DNA of 51,155 nucleotides, taken from contig CABPZP010000011.1 in assembly GCA_902461935.1 (NCBI GenBank), positions 1 through 51,155 on the forward strand, read 5' to 3'. The first letter of the stretch is position 1; every line of letters starts with the position of its first letter. This document shows positions 9,588-17,853 of the stretch, one piece after another. Origin of the DNA: Merdicola sp905200315 (GTDB lineage Bacteria; Bacillota; Clostridia; TANB77; CAG-508). Both the position numbers and the translations under genes were made by a program. The notes below the pieces were generated by a model. It searched no databases. It was not told the origin of the DNA and saw nothing but the letters and a program-made list of their open reading frames with translations.

Positions 9588-9670
9588 AGCATTTCGGAGT
9601 TGTTCGAACGTATGTGAGATTACAAATCCGTTATACCTTTAGGTACGCCGACACCTACAGCGTTTGACAT
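9578..9670. repeat. Long-form REP
   Basis: Same structure and central spacer as 66..158: CGGGTCGTCGAGC, about 55 spacer bases, GCCGACACCTACA, GCGTTTGACAT. It continues directly from direct repeat copy A. Confidence 0.85.
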
Positions 9671-9708
9671 TGGTTTGTTTTATTATTTAACATATATTTT
9701 TTATATTC

Positions 9709-9735
9709 AGGCGTACAGAGGCGTCCGCCCCTACA
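9709..9735. repeat. Second-type REP (GGCG...CGCC arms)
   Basis: AGGCGTACAGAGGCGTCCGC followed by CCCTACA. A cleaner copy is at 15794..15832. It shares the CCCTACA end with the main REP type but has different arms. Confidence 0.7.
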
Positions 9736-9793
9736 CCTAAAATATAAATTTTCTATAATACCAAAAAAAATACATACCTATATATTTTTTTAT

Positions 9794-9994
9794 CTATTTT
9801 TCATCTTTTATATATTTTTCAAAATCCTCAATGTTTATATTTTTAAGTTTTTCTTGTCTTTCTTTTGTGTAATCTCCATTGCCATTACTATACATTTGTA
9901 TAAATTTAATCATACCTTCGGTTCCAAGTCTTTCTTTTAAAGCCTTCAAACCTTCTTCTCTAATTTTTTCTAAATCATTTATTGGTACTGCCAT
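9794..9994 (-). CDS. Small putative antitoxin partner of the PIN protein
   Basis: This 66-residue charged protein has the segment EGLKALKERLGTEGMIKFIQ followed by GDYTKERQEKL. The segment is recognisable from a widespread family of small bacterial proteins often next to PIN genes. The start has a GGAGGTGA site lying within the end of the PIN gene, and the two frames overlap by 16 bases, so translation is coupled. The order toxin then antitoxin is the reverse of the usual one. Its role as antitoxin is inferred from the pairing alone. Confidence 0.6.
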   Translation of the reverse strand: MAVPINDLEKIREEGLKALKERLGTEGMIKFIQMYSNGNGDYTKERQEKLKNINIEDFEKYIKDEK

Positions 9995-10437
9995 TTTTTA
10001 TTCACCTCCATAATAAATTTTACAGGATTAAATATTTTTATTTTTGCATTTGACTTTTTTGAAGCATTAATTAATTTTTTATCTGTTGTAATCATATAGT
10101 CTACATTTCCGCACTCAACAAATGCAATATGCAATGCATCCATTTCTTTTATATTATATTTTCTTAATTCTTTTGCTCTATTTATTATTTTATCAGAATA
10201 TTCTATTTCTTGCAATTCTAATACATCATATAAATCCTCTACTTGTCTCTTTTTATTTCCATTACTTATTTTCAAAATTTCAAATTCTATTGCCATACTT
10301 CCAAATATCTCTATTTTCCTGTTTATATATTTGTTCAATATAATTTCTATTGCACTTGCCTCCATATAATTCTTTTCTTGTGACAAATCATCAAAATGTC
10401 TATTATAGCAACAATTATCTAGATATATTTTTATCAT
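9979..10437 (-). CDS. PIN-domain protein, probable toxin ribonuclease
   Basis: The 152-residue protein has the PIN layout. An N-terminal acidic strand (IYLDNCCYNRHFDD) is followed by a central Glu-containing helix. EMDALHIA holds the third acidic site, and MITTDKKL is the last conserved piece. PIN proteins of this size are usually VapC-like endoribonucleases. The start follows AAAGGAGATG. It overlaps the small downstream gene. The pair lies between two 198-bp direct repeats that end in REPs, inside the island splitting the pilus locus, which suggests mobility or excision by recombination. Confidence 0.75.
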   Translation of the reverse strand: MIKIYLDNCCYNRHFDDLSQEKNYMEASAIEIILNKYINRKIEIFGSMAIEFEILKISNGNKKRQVEDLYDVLELQEIEYSDKIINRAKELRKYNIKEMDALHIAFVECGNVDYMITTDKKLINASKKSNAKIKIFNPVKFIMEVNKKWQYQ

Positions 10438-10500
10438 TAATAATTCATCTCCTTTATTATACTATATTTATTTTTATCTATAATCTCAGTTTTTTATTTG

Positions 10501-10698
10501 CCTCCCTTCGTTTAGATTTGTTTTCATTTGGATTTTTTAAGAACAAAAATCGCCTTGAAATAAATTTGTTTGAAAAAATAAACATATTGTAAATTATTTT
10601 ACAATATGTTTTATTTATATAACATTGGTAATAAAATTACAACTATTTTTATTATTTTGTATTTGTATATTTTTAAAATTTAAAAATTCGGGTCGTCG
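10501..10698. repeat. 198-bp direct repeat, copy B
   Basis: Identical by eye to 9390..9587. It starts about 60 bases upstream of the PIN start codon and ends in the first arm of a short REP. Recombination between the copies would delete the PIN module cleanly. Confidence 0.9.
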
Positions 10699-10728
10699 GG
10701 GACGCCGACCCCTACATCGTTTGACATC
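10689..10728. repeat. Short REP
   Basis: CGGGTCGTCGGGGACGCCGA followed by CCCCTACATCGTTTGACAT: the full main-type REP with tail, continuing from direct repeat copy B. Confidence 0.88.
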
Positions 10729-10755
10729 ATTTTATTATAATTTTATAACTTTTAT

Positions 10756-10778
10756 GGCGGTCACTGACCGCCGCTACA
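10756..10778. repeat. Third-type REP (GGCGGTCA...TGACCGCC)
   Basis: GGCGGTCACTGACCGCC is a near-perfect palindrome followed by GCTACA. A second copy with the CAACGTTTGACAC tail is at 46850..46883. Confidence 0.8.
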
Positions 10779-10795
10779 ATATTTATACAAAAATA

Positions 10796-10819
10796 TAAGG
10801 CATACATACATATGCCTTA
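10796..10819 (-). terminator. Terminator after the prepilin gene
   Basis: TAAGGCATA and TATGCCTTA arms about 20 bases after the prepilin stop, followed on the minus strand by an AT-rich stretch with TTTTTG. It ends the upstream half of the pilus locus. Confidence 0.65.
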
Positions 10820-10839
10820 AAACGTTTTATATTATAAAA

Positions 10840-11262
10840 TTATTTTGTTGCATTTTCAGAAAATGTAACTGTAACTGCTGTGCTTCCAGTTTTTTGGTCA
10901 AATGTTGCTTTTGTTAGTTTTTTATCTGAACCTTTTGCTGTTACATATCCATCTGTATCTAGAATATATTCACCTGTTATGGCCATTTGCTCTGCAACTT
11001 TTGTATTAGCTGTTTCTTTTGTAACAGATCCATCTGAAGAACCAGTTGTTGAATCATATTGATTTGTAGTTACTTCAAGTAAAGCTAATCTAACAGCATC
11101 TTGTGCTCCTGAAACAGAAGTTTTAATTGATGCCTCGTTAGCTTTTGAAAATATTCCACTATCTCCCATTACCATTGACAATGTTACACCTGCCAATATT
11201 AATAATACTATAATAGTGATAACTAAAGCAACTAAAGTTACACCTTTGTTTTCTTTTAACAT
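10840..11262 (-). CDS. Type IV prepilin-like protein, likely the major pilin
   Basis: The 140-residue protein begins MLKENKG then VTLVALVITIIVLLILAGVT, a prepilin leader ending in Gly and a long hydrophobic helix. This form, common in clostridial pilins, lacks the usual Glu at +5. The rest is small and polar (GDSGIFSKANEAS, then a C-terminal beta-rich part), as in short pilins. I start at ATG 11262, behind AAAGGAG; the longer reading uses a GTG close to that site. It lies downstream of the PilM/N/O-like genes, is followed by a terminator, and then by the mobile island. Confidence 0.82.
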   Translation of the reverse strand: MLKENKGVTLVALVITIIVLLILAGVTLSMVMGDSGIFSKANEASIKTSVSGAQDAVRLALLEVTTNQYDSTTGSSDGSVTKETANTKVAEQMAITGEYILDTDGYVTAKGSDKKLTKATFDQKTGSTAVTVTFSENATK

Positions 11263-11326
11263 AAAAAACACTCCTTTCTTTTATAAATTTTTATATATTA
11301 TATTTATTATTAAATATAACCGAAAT

Positions 11327-11794
11327 TTATTTAGTTCCAGTTTGTGGTAAGTAGCTTGTTGTATTGTTAGTAGTACTATTACTACTGTTTTCTTTACTAG
11401 AACTGTTTGATGTTGAAGTAGTGCTATTTGTGCTTGTGTTTGTATCTTTTGTATTTCCACTTTCTCCATCTTTTGTATTTTCTTCTGGTTTTTCTACGTC
11501 TGCAAATGGATTTTGTTTACCAGAATTATAGCTTCCACTTTTTTTAGAATTTTTTATATTTGTTTCGTCTAGTTCGTATGTTATTGTTACTGGCGTTGTT
11601 CCTTCTATATCATCCATACTCCCTATTTCTTGACTTATATTATCTGGTGTTGAGTATTCTACTTTATTCGGTAATGCTTTTTTACTTGGTGAATAATTAT
11701 ATAAAATTATCGCTAGTATTAGAGCTATTGCAATTAATATTAAAGTTAATATGAAAATTTCTTTTATAATTGACTTTGCTTTTGCTTTTTTCAT
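11327..11794 (-). CDS. Small membrane-anchored pilus-locus protein with a C-terminal LPQTG
   Basis: This 155-residue protein has a lysine-rich start, one membrane helix (residues 12-32), then a polar outside part. KQNPFADV near residue 92 resembles the NPF/DPF motif of PilP and GspC-type proteins. The last 60 residues are a Ser/Thr/Asn-rich linker ending SYLPQTGTK. LPQTG is a sortase-type motif, but the hydrophobic segment and basic tail a sorting signal needs are missing. The start follows AAAGGAG. Its place between PilO-like and prepilin genes suggests an alignment-complex part; this is inference. Confidence 0.5.
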   Translation of the reverse strand: MKKAKAKSIIKEIFILTLILIAIALILAIILYNYSPSKKALPNKVEYSTPDNISQEIGSMDDIEGTTPVTITYELDETNIKNSKKSGSYNSGKQNPFADVEKPEENTKDGESGNTKDTNTSTNSTTSTSNSSSKENSSNSTTNNTTSYLPQTGTK

Positions 11795-11886
11795 ACTCGC
11801 TTCTCCTTTATCATAAATTATTTTTTAAAGTTTGTCAATGAATATTTTGTCGAATTTTCTGTATATTTTTTCCATTATCTCACTTA

Positions 11887-12603
11887 TTATCTAGCTGTAT
11901 TGTTTACATTATTATTTGTTGTATTATTGGTTGTATTGTTTGTTGTATTTGTTGCAGTTCCCGTTGTGTCTGAATCTGTTGATGTATTTGCAGATAAGTT
12001 ATCTATTTTTATTGGAACATCTTTTACTACAAATGTTGCTTTTAAATTTTCTGTGCTTTCTCCTTTTGCTAAAGCAAAATTTTCTATTTTAAATTCTAAA
12101 AAAGAATCATCTTGTAAATCAGATAAAAATAGTGCTATTCCTATATACGCACCTTCTGCTGTGAAGTTTAAATCATACATTTTTCTACCATCTGCAGATT
12201 GGCCTCCAGAAGAAGCTGTGCTTATGTCCATTTTTATCTTTATTCCTTCTTTTGTTGCATATTTTCCGACTTCTGCCCACAAATATTCTACTTCATATTC
12301 TTGTAATTCATTTGCAGCCTGAATTTGATCGTCAGTACTATATGTTGTTAAATCTGTATATTCTTCTTTTTTACTTAATAGATTTTTTGCATTTTGGTTT
12401 AACTCACTTAATTTAGATGGGTACTCACTGCTAGTAAGAGAACTGGCTGTTTCTACTTTACTTTGTATTTGGCTATCTTGTTCTTTTAAGCCTTTTAAAC
12501 CAAGTGCTTTAAAGGAACCAATTGATACTCCATTTGATATTGTAAAATATGTTAAAACAGCTAATAATATAGTAAGTACACTCATTAAAATTTTTCTTAT
12601 CAT
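11887..12603 (-). CDS. pilO: PilO-like pilus assembly protein
   Basis: The 238-residue protein has one N-terminal membrane helix and a coiled-coil stretch with many charged and Gln residues. A ferredoxin-like domain follows (YEVEYLWAEVGKYATKEGI then an AYIGIALFLSDLQDD segment). It ends in a Thr/Asn-rich tail. This is the layout of PilO, which with PilN forms the inner-membrane alignment complex. Its ATG overlaps the PilM-PilN stop by four bases (ATGA), so translation is coupled. Sequence similarity to PilO is low, and the call rests on layout and position. Confidence 0.65.
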   Translation of the reverse strand: MIRKILMSVLTILLAVLTYFTISNGVSIGSFKALGLKGLKEQDSQIQSKVETASSLTSSEYPSKLSELNQNAKNLLSKKEEYTDLTTYSTDDQIQAANELQEYEVEYLWAEVGKYATKEGIKIKMDISTASSGGQSADGRKMYDLNFTAEGAYIGIALFLSDLQDDSFLEFKIENFALAKGESTENLKATFVVKDVPIKIDNLSANTSTDSDTTGTATNTTNNTTNNTTNNNVNNTAR

Positions 12604-14255
12604 GGTAAATCTCCTTCTATTGTAATTTTTACAATATCCCCATTTTTTACACCTTGATCCGAAATCACATTTAATAGTAATCCTTCATTTTTTATTTGAC
12701 CTTTAAAATATCCTAGTTGCTCATATTTTTCTGATTGTGCTTCTATTTTTACATGTTTATTTGTAGTATTTTGTATAGATGTAACTTGTACATCTTTTGG
12801 AATTACATACATAATTTCATTTAATAAATTTGGAATTGCATCTTTTAATGAATATTTTTCTGCTAAAGCTTCATTTACTTTATTTAGCTTATCTATTAAT
12901 TCTTGATATGATGAAGTTTTTGAATTAACTTTATCGTTATCACTTGAAATTTTAGATATTTGTTGCTTTGTATCTGAGATTAAACTATCTACATCCTCTT
13001 CTTTATTTTTCATATTATTTGTTAATATACCAGATAAAATAATGAAGATAATAATAGTTCCTAAAAGTACTCCCGCTATTCTTAATATTATTTTTTCTAT
13101 TCCGTCTAATTCTCCTGTTAAATCAAAATTAAAATCTAAATTAGGCTTTTTTATTTTTCTTTCTTTTTTCTCTTTGCTTTCTGATTTATTTTTTAATTTT
13201 TTCGCTCCACCAACTTGAATATTCATTATTTCGTTTATTTTTTCTGAAAGAGGAACTTTTCTAAAATTCATTCCTTCAATTCCTACACCTAAATAATTAA
13301 GTGCTAGCGATATTGCTGAATTCACTTCTATAAAATCTTTTATATTTATACTTTTTAACCCTGTACTTATAAAATATGGTTTTAGAATTTCACATTTTGT
13401 ACTATTTAAATATTCGCTAAAATATAAATCTATATTAGATATTACAGAAGCAGTTCCTGTTATATATACTTTTTCTATTTCCTGTGGACTATTTTCAACT
13501 ATATTTTTTACTTTACTTACAATATTATATAAAGTTGGCATTATATCATCTAAATAATCGTTACCATCCATTTGTAATTCTTGACTACCAGATGTATATA
13601 TTGTTGTATTTTTACATATATCATATGCCTTTTGATATGAATTTTCTTTAATATTAATGTTATCTAATATTTGTTTTGAGCCTTCTTCCAATATTTGAAC
13701 ATTGTATACATTATTATCTATTATAGATGTAACAGTTGTTTTTTCTTCTATGTTAACAATTAGCACATTTTCTTTTAATTTTGTATCTATAAGGTTTGGT
13801 ATACTTATTGAAATTGGTATTATTGCTCCAACTTTGTTTCCTTCTAGTATTTGCACTTTATTGCTTATTTCGCTTTTGTTAACAGATACATGCACAACCC
13901 TTAGTTTTTCTCTATTTTCTATATTAGAAGACATAATATATCTTGTTTCTAATGCATTTTTATTATATTCCTTTTCATCGCAAATACTTTCAAATTCTGT
14001 ATCTATTGCTTTTGGAATATCTCCTTTATTTAATAAACTAAAAATATCAAAGTAATTATACATTTCATTTGATAAATTAATACTAATTGGTGTTTTATAA
14101 CTATAAGTTTCAGCAATGATTTGAGAAATTGCCTCACTAATTTTGTCATAAAATTTAACACCATAAGAATCTACTTTAATAAGTTCATGGTCTTTAGAAA
14201 CTTTTGCATATTTAATTATATTCTTCTCAATATACAAACCTAAACAGCTTGGCAT
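12600..14255 (-). CDS. PilM-PilN fusion protein
   Basis: The 551-residue protein joins two normally separate parts. Residues 1 to about 345 form an actin-fold PilM-like domain (LGLYIEKNIIKYAKVSKD at the start, VYITGTASVISNI near 270). After a basic linker there is a membrane helix near residue 400, then a coiled coil and a PilN-like periplasmic domain (LLNEIMYVIPKDVQVTSIQ). PilM binds the N-terminus of PilN, so a fusion makes sense. It starts the pilus run behind an AAAGGAGAG site. No PilB, PilC or PilT is in the window. Confidence 0.75.
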   Translation of the reverse strand: MPSCLGLYIEKNIIKYAKVSKDHELIKVDSYGVKFYDKISEAISQIIAETYSYKTPISINLSNEMYNYFDIFSLLNKGDIPKAIDTEFESICDEKEYNKNALETRYIMSSNIENREKLRVVHVSVNKSEISNKVQILEGNKVGAIIPISISIPNLIDTKLKENVLIVNIEEKTTVTSIIDNNVYNVQILEEGSKQILDNINIKENSYQKAYDICKNTTIYTSGSQELQMDGNDYLDDIMPTLYNIVSKVKNIVENSPQEIEKVYITGTASVISNIDLYFSEYLNSTKCEILKPYFISTGLKSINIKDFIEVNSAISLALNYLGVGIEGMNFRKVPLSEKINEIMNIQVGGAKKLKNKSESKEKKERKIKKPNLDFNFDLTGELDGIEKIILRIAGVLLGTIIIFIILSGILTNNMKNKEEDVDSLISDTKQQISKISSDNDKVNSKTSSYQELIDKLNKVNEALAEKYSLKDAIPNLLNEIMYVIPKDVQVTSIQNTTNKHVKIEAQSEKYEQLGYFKGQIKNEGLLLNVISDQGVKNGDIVKITIEGDLP

Positions 14256-14428
14256 TTTTCTCTCCTTTTCATATGTATATTATTAATTTTTTTGTAATTT
14301 ATAATACTTGTAATTTTTACATAATAAGCTCATTTTTTCTTTGTATATTATCTTTTTTTTATCTAAAAAAGTCAATATTTTTCTTAATTGTAATAAAAAT
14401 GTATTATTTTCGTAATGTAAATGTAATA

Positions 14429-15760
14429 TTATTTTTTTATTAATTTTGCTATAAAAAAACCATCCATTTTTTCATTTGGATATAGCTTTTTTACACCTTT
14501 TCTCTCAATTTTGTTTTCTATTTTACTTATATTTATGTTATTAATTTCTTCTAAATCAAATATACTATCATTAATAAAATTTTGTATTATTATGTCGTTT
14601 TCTGCCTGAATTATACTACATGTTGAATATACTAAAATTCCACCTCTTTTTAAATACTTTGAACATATATTTAAAATTTTTTCTTGAATTTTTGATATTT
14701 CTATTATATCTTCGAATTTTCTTTGCCATTTTATATCTGGTTTCCTTTTAATTACTCCTAATCCTAAACATGGTGCATCTATTAAAATTTTATCAAATTT
14801 TTCAATATATTCTTCTTTTAAAATTGTTGCATCATTTACTTCTGTTTTTATTATATTTATTCCTAATCTTTTGCTATTTTCCTTTACTTTTTCAAGCCTT
14901 TTTTTATGTAAATCCCATGCAATTATATTTCCATTATTATTCATTATTTCAGCAATATAAGTTGTTTTTCCACCTGGTGCACTACAACAATCTAATATAT
15001 TTTCGCCTTCTTTTGGATTTAATACAAGAGCTGTTAAGCCAGCAGATTCATCTTGCATTGTAAATAAGCCTTGTTTGTATTCTTCTAATTTTGTTATATT
15101 TTTTACATTTTTTAAATATAGAAAATCTTCTAAACTCCCTTCTTCAACCTCTATTTTTTTACTCTGTAATTTTTTTATTAATTCACTTTTTGTGGTTTTT
15201 AAATTATTAACTCTTATTGTTATTTTTGGTTTTAAATTTGAATTTTCACATATTTCATTTACTTTTTCTGTGTCAAACTCTTTTGCAAGTTCTTTTACAA
15301 TCCACTGTGGCATTGAATTTGTTTTAGATATTTTTTCTATTTCATCTTTAATTTCAAATAATTCTAAGTAATCTTTTTTTTCTATTTTTCTTAGAATAGC
15401 ATTCACGAATCCAACAGATTTCACTCCATATTTTTTGCATAAATTCACACTTTCATTTACAGCAGCAGATTTTGGCACTTTATCTAAAAATACAATTTGG
15501 TATGCTCCCATTCTTAATATATTTATAACCCATGGTGAAATTTTTTTTATTTTTATTTTAGAATATTTCTGTATTATTGTATCTAGTGTCAATTTCCACG
15601 TTGTAACACCATAAAGAAGTTCAGAAATAAAATTTATGTCTTTATTTGAAAGTGCATTTCTATTTTTGTTTAATAATTCGTCTAAAACTATATTAGAATA
15701 TGCCTCTTCATTATCTATTTTATATAAAGCTTCTAAAGCTAATTTTCTTGGATAATCCAT
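14429..15760 (-). CDS. rsmB: 16S rRNA cytosine-967 methyltransferase RsmB
   Basis: RsmB makes m5C967 in 16S rRNA. Residues 1-140 are a NusB-like domain (ALEALYKIDNEEAYSN). The Rossmann methyltransferase part has the SAM loop CCSAPGGKT, DAPCLGLG with one catalytic Cys and VYSTCS with the other. I start at ATG 15760 because GGAGAG lies five bases upstream and MDYPRKLALEAL begins the conserved domain; this gives 443 residues. The open frame runs 28 codons further upstream, but those codons cross a REP and look unlike the family. It is a single gene between the pilus locus and the divergent spoVA cluster. Confidence 0.95.
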   Translation of the reverse strand: MDYPRKLALEALYKIDNEEAYSNIVLDELLNKNRNALSNKDINFISELLYGVTTWKLTLDTIIQKYSKIKIKKISPWVINILRMGAYQIVFLDKVPKSAAVNESVNLCKKYGVKSVGFVNAILRKIEKKDYLELFEIKDEIEKISKTNSMPQWIVKELAKEFDTEKVNEICENSNLKPKITIRVNNLKTTKSELIKKLQSKKIEVEEGSLEDFLYLKNVKNITKLEEYKQGLFTMQDESAGLTALVLNPKEGENILDCCSAPGGKTTYIAEIMNNNGNIIAWDLHKKRLEKVKENSKRLGINIIKTEVNDATILKEEYIEKFDKILIDAPCLGLGVIKRKPDIKWQRKFEDIIEISKIQEKILNICSKYLKRGGILVYSTCSIIQAENDIIIQNFINDSIFDLEEINNINISKIENKIERKGVKKLYPNEKMDGFFIAKLIKK

Positions 15761-15793
15761 TTTTCTCTCCATTCTTTTATTTTTTATTATTTT

Positions 15794-15832
15794 CGGGCGG
15801 ACAGAGGCGTCCGCCCCTACAGTGTCTGACAT
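15794..15832. repeat. Second-type REP upstream of rsmB
   Basis: CGGGCGGACAGAGGCGTCCG followed by CCCCTACAGTGTCTGACAT. Its GTCTGACAT end reads ATGTCAGAC on the minus strand and gives rsmB a false upstream ATG. Confidence 0.85.
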
Positions 15833-15945
15833 TATTTTTTTCAATTAATATTTTAATTTAAAATTAATAAAAAATCAATTTTAAACGCATATTTTTGCAT
15901 TTGTTGGAAATTATATCTTTAGAATAATTTTCGGAGGTTGATTTT

Positions 15946-16161
15946 ATGAACGTAGAAAAACACATTAAAGTTACAGGAAGTTCAAAAGTTTCATGGAAGG
16001 ACGCTATTGTAAAAACTGTAGCAGAAGCGGCTGAAACTTTAGACTATATTTCTGAAATTACAATTTTAGAACAAAAAGCTAAAGTTGATGATGACAAAAT
16101 TTCTGAGTATTTCGTAAGCTTGGATTTAGCATTTTTAATAGATAGAAATAGAGATAATTAA
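15946..16161 (+). CDS. Dodecin-family flavin-binding small protein
   Basis: The 71-residue protein matches dodecins in length and layout: VEKHIKVTGSSKVSWKDAI, then a helix, then EITILEQKAKVDDDKISEYFVSLDLAFLI. Dodecins form hollow dodecamers that store flavins. The tryptophan in SWKDA matches the position that stacks on flavin. The start follows a CGGAGG site. spoVAC starts 13 bases later, so it is probably the first gene of the spoVA operon. GCATA at 15887 and GAAATTAT 15 bases later resemble a forespore sigma G promoter, only weakly. Confidence 0.8.
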   Translation: MNVEKHIKVTGSSKVSWKDAIVKTVAEAAETLDYISEITILEQKAKVDDDKISEYFVSLDLAFLIDRNRDN

Positions 16162-16174
16162 GGAGGAAATAGTT

Positions 16175-16645
16175 ATGAGTAACAATCCTACAGAAACTGT
16201 TAAAAATTATCAAAACTATGTTGACCAAAAGTCTCCTAATTCACCCATTTTTAAAAATTGCTTTAATGCCTTTTGGGTAGGAGGATTAATTTGTGCTATA
16301 GGACAAATTATAATGAGCCTATGTAAGGCTAGAGGCCTTAGTACAGAAATTTCTGGTACTGTTGTTTCTATTTTGCTAATCGCAATTAGTGCCTTTTTAA
16401 CTGGTTTAAATCTTTTTAATAGGATAGGTAAATTTGCTGGAGCAGGTTCTTTAGTTCCAATTACAGGTTTTGCCAACTCTATTGTAGCTCCTGCTATGGA
16501 ATATAAAAGTGAAGGTTATGTAATGGGTGTAGGAGGAAAAATGTTTACCGTTGCTGGTCCTGTTCTTGTTTTCGGAATTTCAACATCCATTATTGTTGGA
16601 ATAGTTTATTTAATTTTTAACACTACAGGAATGACCCTAGTTTAA
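16175..16645 (+). CDS. spoVAC: Stage V sporulation protein AC
   Basis: SpoVAC is a multi-pass membrane protein of the SpoVA channel that moves dipicolinic acid into the forespore and out at germination. The 156-residue sequence has the family segments FWVGGLICAIGQ, FNRIGKFAGAGSLVPITGFAN and a YKSEGYVMGVGGKMF turn between hydrophobic helices. The start follows AAGGAGGAAA, 13 bases after the dodecin stop. spoVAD follows after a gap that holds a REP, and spoVAE after a further gap with a MITE. The minimal C-D-E set is typical of Clostridia. Confidence 0.95.
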   Translation: MSNNPTETVKNYQNYVDQKSPNSPIFKNCFNAFWVGGLICAIGQIIMSLCKARGLSTEISGTVVSILLIAISAFLTGLNLFNRIGKFAGAGSLVPITGFANSIVAPAMEYKSEGYVMGVGGKMFTVAGPVLVFGISTSIIVGIVYLIFNTTGMTLV

Positions 16646-16688
16646 ACATATAATATAATTTCTTATTTTTAGTTATATTTTATTTTTT

Positions 16689-16727
16689 CGGGTCGTCGAG
16701 GACGCCGACCCCTACAATGTCTGACAT
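16689..16727. repeat. Short REP between spoVAC and spoVAD
   Basis: CGGGTCGTCGAGGACGCCGA followed by CCCCTACAATGTCTGACAT. The ATG within its tail is in frame with spoVAD and makes a false start 21 codons too early. Confidence 0.9.
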
Positions 16728-16779
16728 AAAATTTAATACAAATATCATTGAAATTTATATTATTAAGGGAGATGATTTT

Positions 16780-17790
16780 TTGCAAAAAATAGGTTCACAA
16801 ACAATAAAATTTGATAATCCTCCTACAATTTTAGATACAGCTTGTATTGTAGGCCCAAAAGAAGCTGACGGTCCTTTAGCTAAATATTTTGACCAATGCT
16901 TAGATGATGAATTTTGGGGAGAAAAATCTTGGGAAAAAGCTGAAAGCAAAATAATAAAGGAAACAGTAAACACTGCTCTTACAAAATCCAAACTTGCTTC
17001 AGATACAATAGATTTTTGTTTTGCTGGAGATCTTTTAAATCAATGTATATCTTCAAGTTTTGGATTACGTTATAGTAATATCCCTTTTTTTGGAATATTT
17101 GGTGCTTGTTCAACTTATGTAGAAGGAATGGGAATGGCTGCAAGTTTTATAGATGGTGGAGCTGCTACAAATGCTTTATGTGCTGCATCAAGTCATTTTT
17201 GTAGTGCAGAAAAGCAATTTAGATTTCCTTTAGAACTTGGAAATCAAAGACCACCTACAGCACAATGGACTGTAACAGGTGCTGGTTGTGCAATTCTTTC
17301 AAAAAACGGAAACGGCCCTTTTGTTACTCATTTTACACCAGGAAAAATTGTAGATATGGGAATAAAAGATGCAAATAATATGGGAGCTGCAATGGCACCT
17401 GCAGCATTAGATACATTATTAACTCATTTTAAGGATACAGGCAGAAAACCAAGTTATTATGATCTAATTTTGACAGGAGATTTAGGCCATATTGGAAAAG
17501 AAATAATGAAAGATTTATCTCAAAAAAATGGTTATAACATTAATGCAAATTATAATGACTGCGGAGTTTTAATTTTTGATAAAGAAAATCAAGATACACA
17601 TTCAGGCGGTAGCGGTTGTGCATGTTGTGGTAGTGTTTTTTCTGGATATGTGTTTAACAAATTAAGAAATAAAGAAATAAATAAGGTTTTATTAATTGCA
17701 ACTGGAGCTTTAACAAACTCTACAACAAATCAGCAAGGTGAATCAATTCCAGGAATCGCACACGCCGTTTCAATTGAAAATACTTTATAG
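16780..17790 (+). CDS. spoVAD: Stage V sporulation protein AD
   Basis: SpoVAD is the soluble, dipicolinate-binding, thiolase-fold part of the SpoVA complex. The 336-residue sequence starts QKIGSQTIKFDNPPTILD and holds the family blocks GPKEADGPL, FFGIFGACSTYVEGM, SSHFCSAEKQFRFPLE and GDLGHIG. I start at TTG 16780 because AAGGGAGATGA lies just upstream and the family sequence begins there. A longer reading from ATG 16717 starts inside a REP and adds residues unlike SpoVAD. Length from the TTG matches the family. Confidence 0.95.
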   Translation: MQKIGSQTIKFDNPPTILDTACIVGPKEADGPLAKYFDQCLDDEFWGEKSWEKAESKIIKETVNTALTKSKLASDTIDFCFAGDLLNQCISSSFGLRYSNIPFFGIFGACSTYVEGMGMAASFIDGGAATNALCAASSHFCSAEKQFRFPLELGNQRPPTAQWTVTGAGCAILSKNGNGPFVTHFTPGKIVDMGIKDANNMGAAMAPAALDTLLTHFKDTGRKPSYYDLILTGDLGHIGKEIMKDLSQKNGYNINANYNDCGVLIFDKENQDTHSGGSGCACCGSVFSGYVFNKLRNKEINKVLLIATGALTNSTTNQQGESIPGIAHAVSIENTL

Positions 17791-17796
17791 GTAGTC

Positions 17797-17835
17797 GGCC
17801 CTAATTTTGGTGTCAACCCCCTACGACATTTAACA
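17797..17835. repeat. Degenerate REP after spoVAD
   Basis: GTCGGCCCTAATTTTGGTGT followed by CAACCCCCTACGACATTTAACAT. The arms have decayed, but the CCCTAC and TTTAACAT end match the REP tail in order. A related form is at 46956..46995. Confidence 0.5.
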
Positions 17836-17853
17836 TTAGTTATATATAATAAA

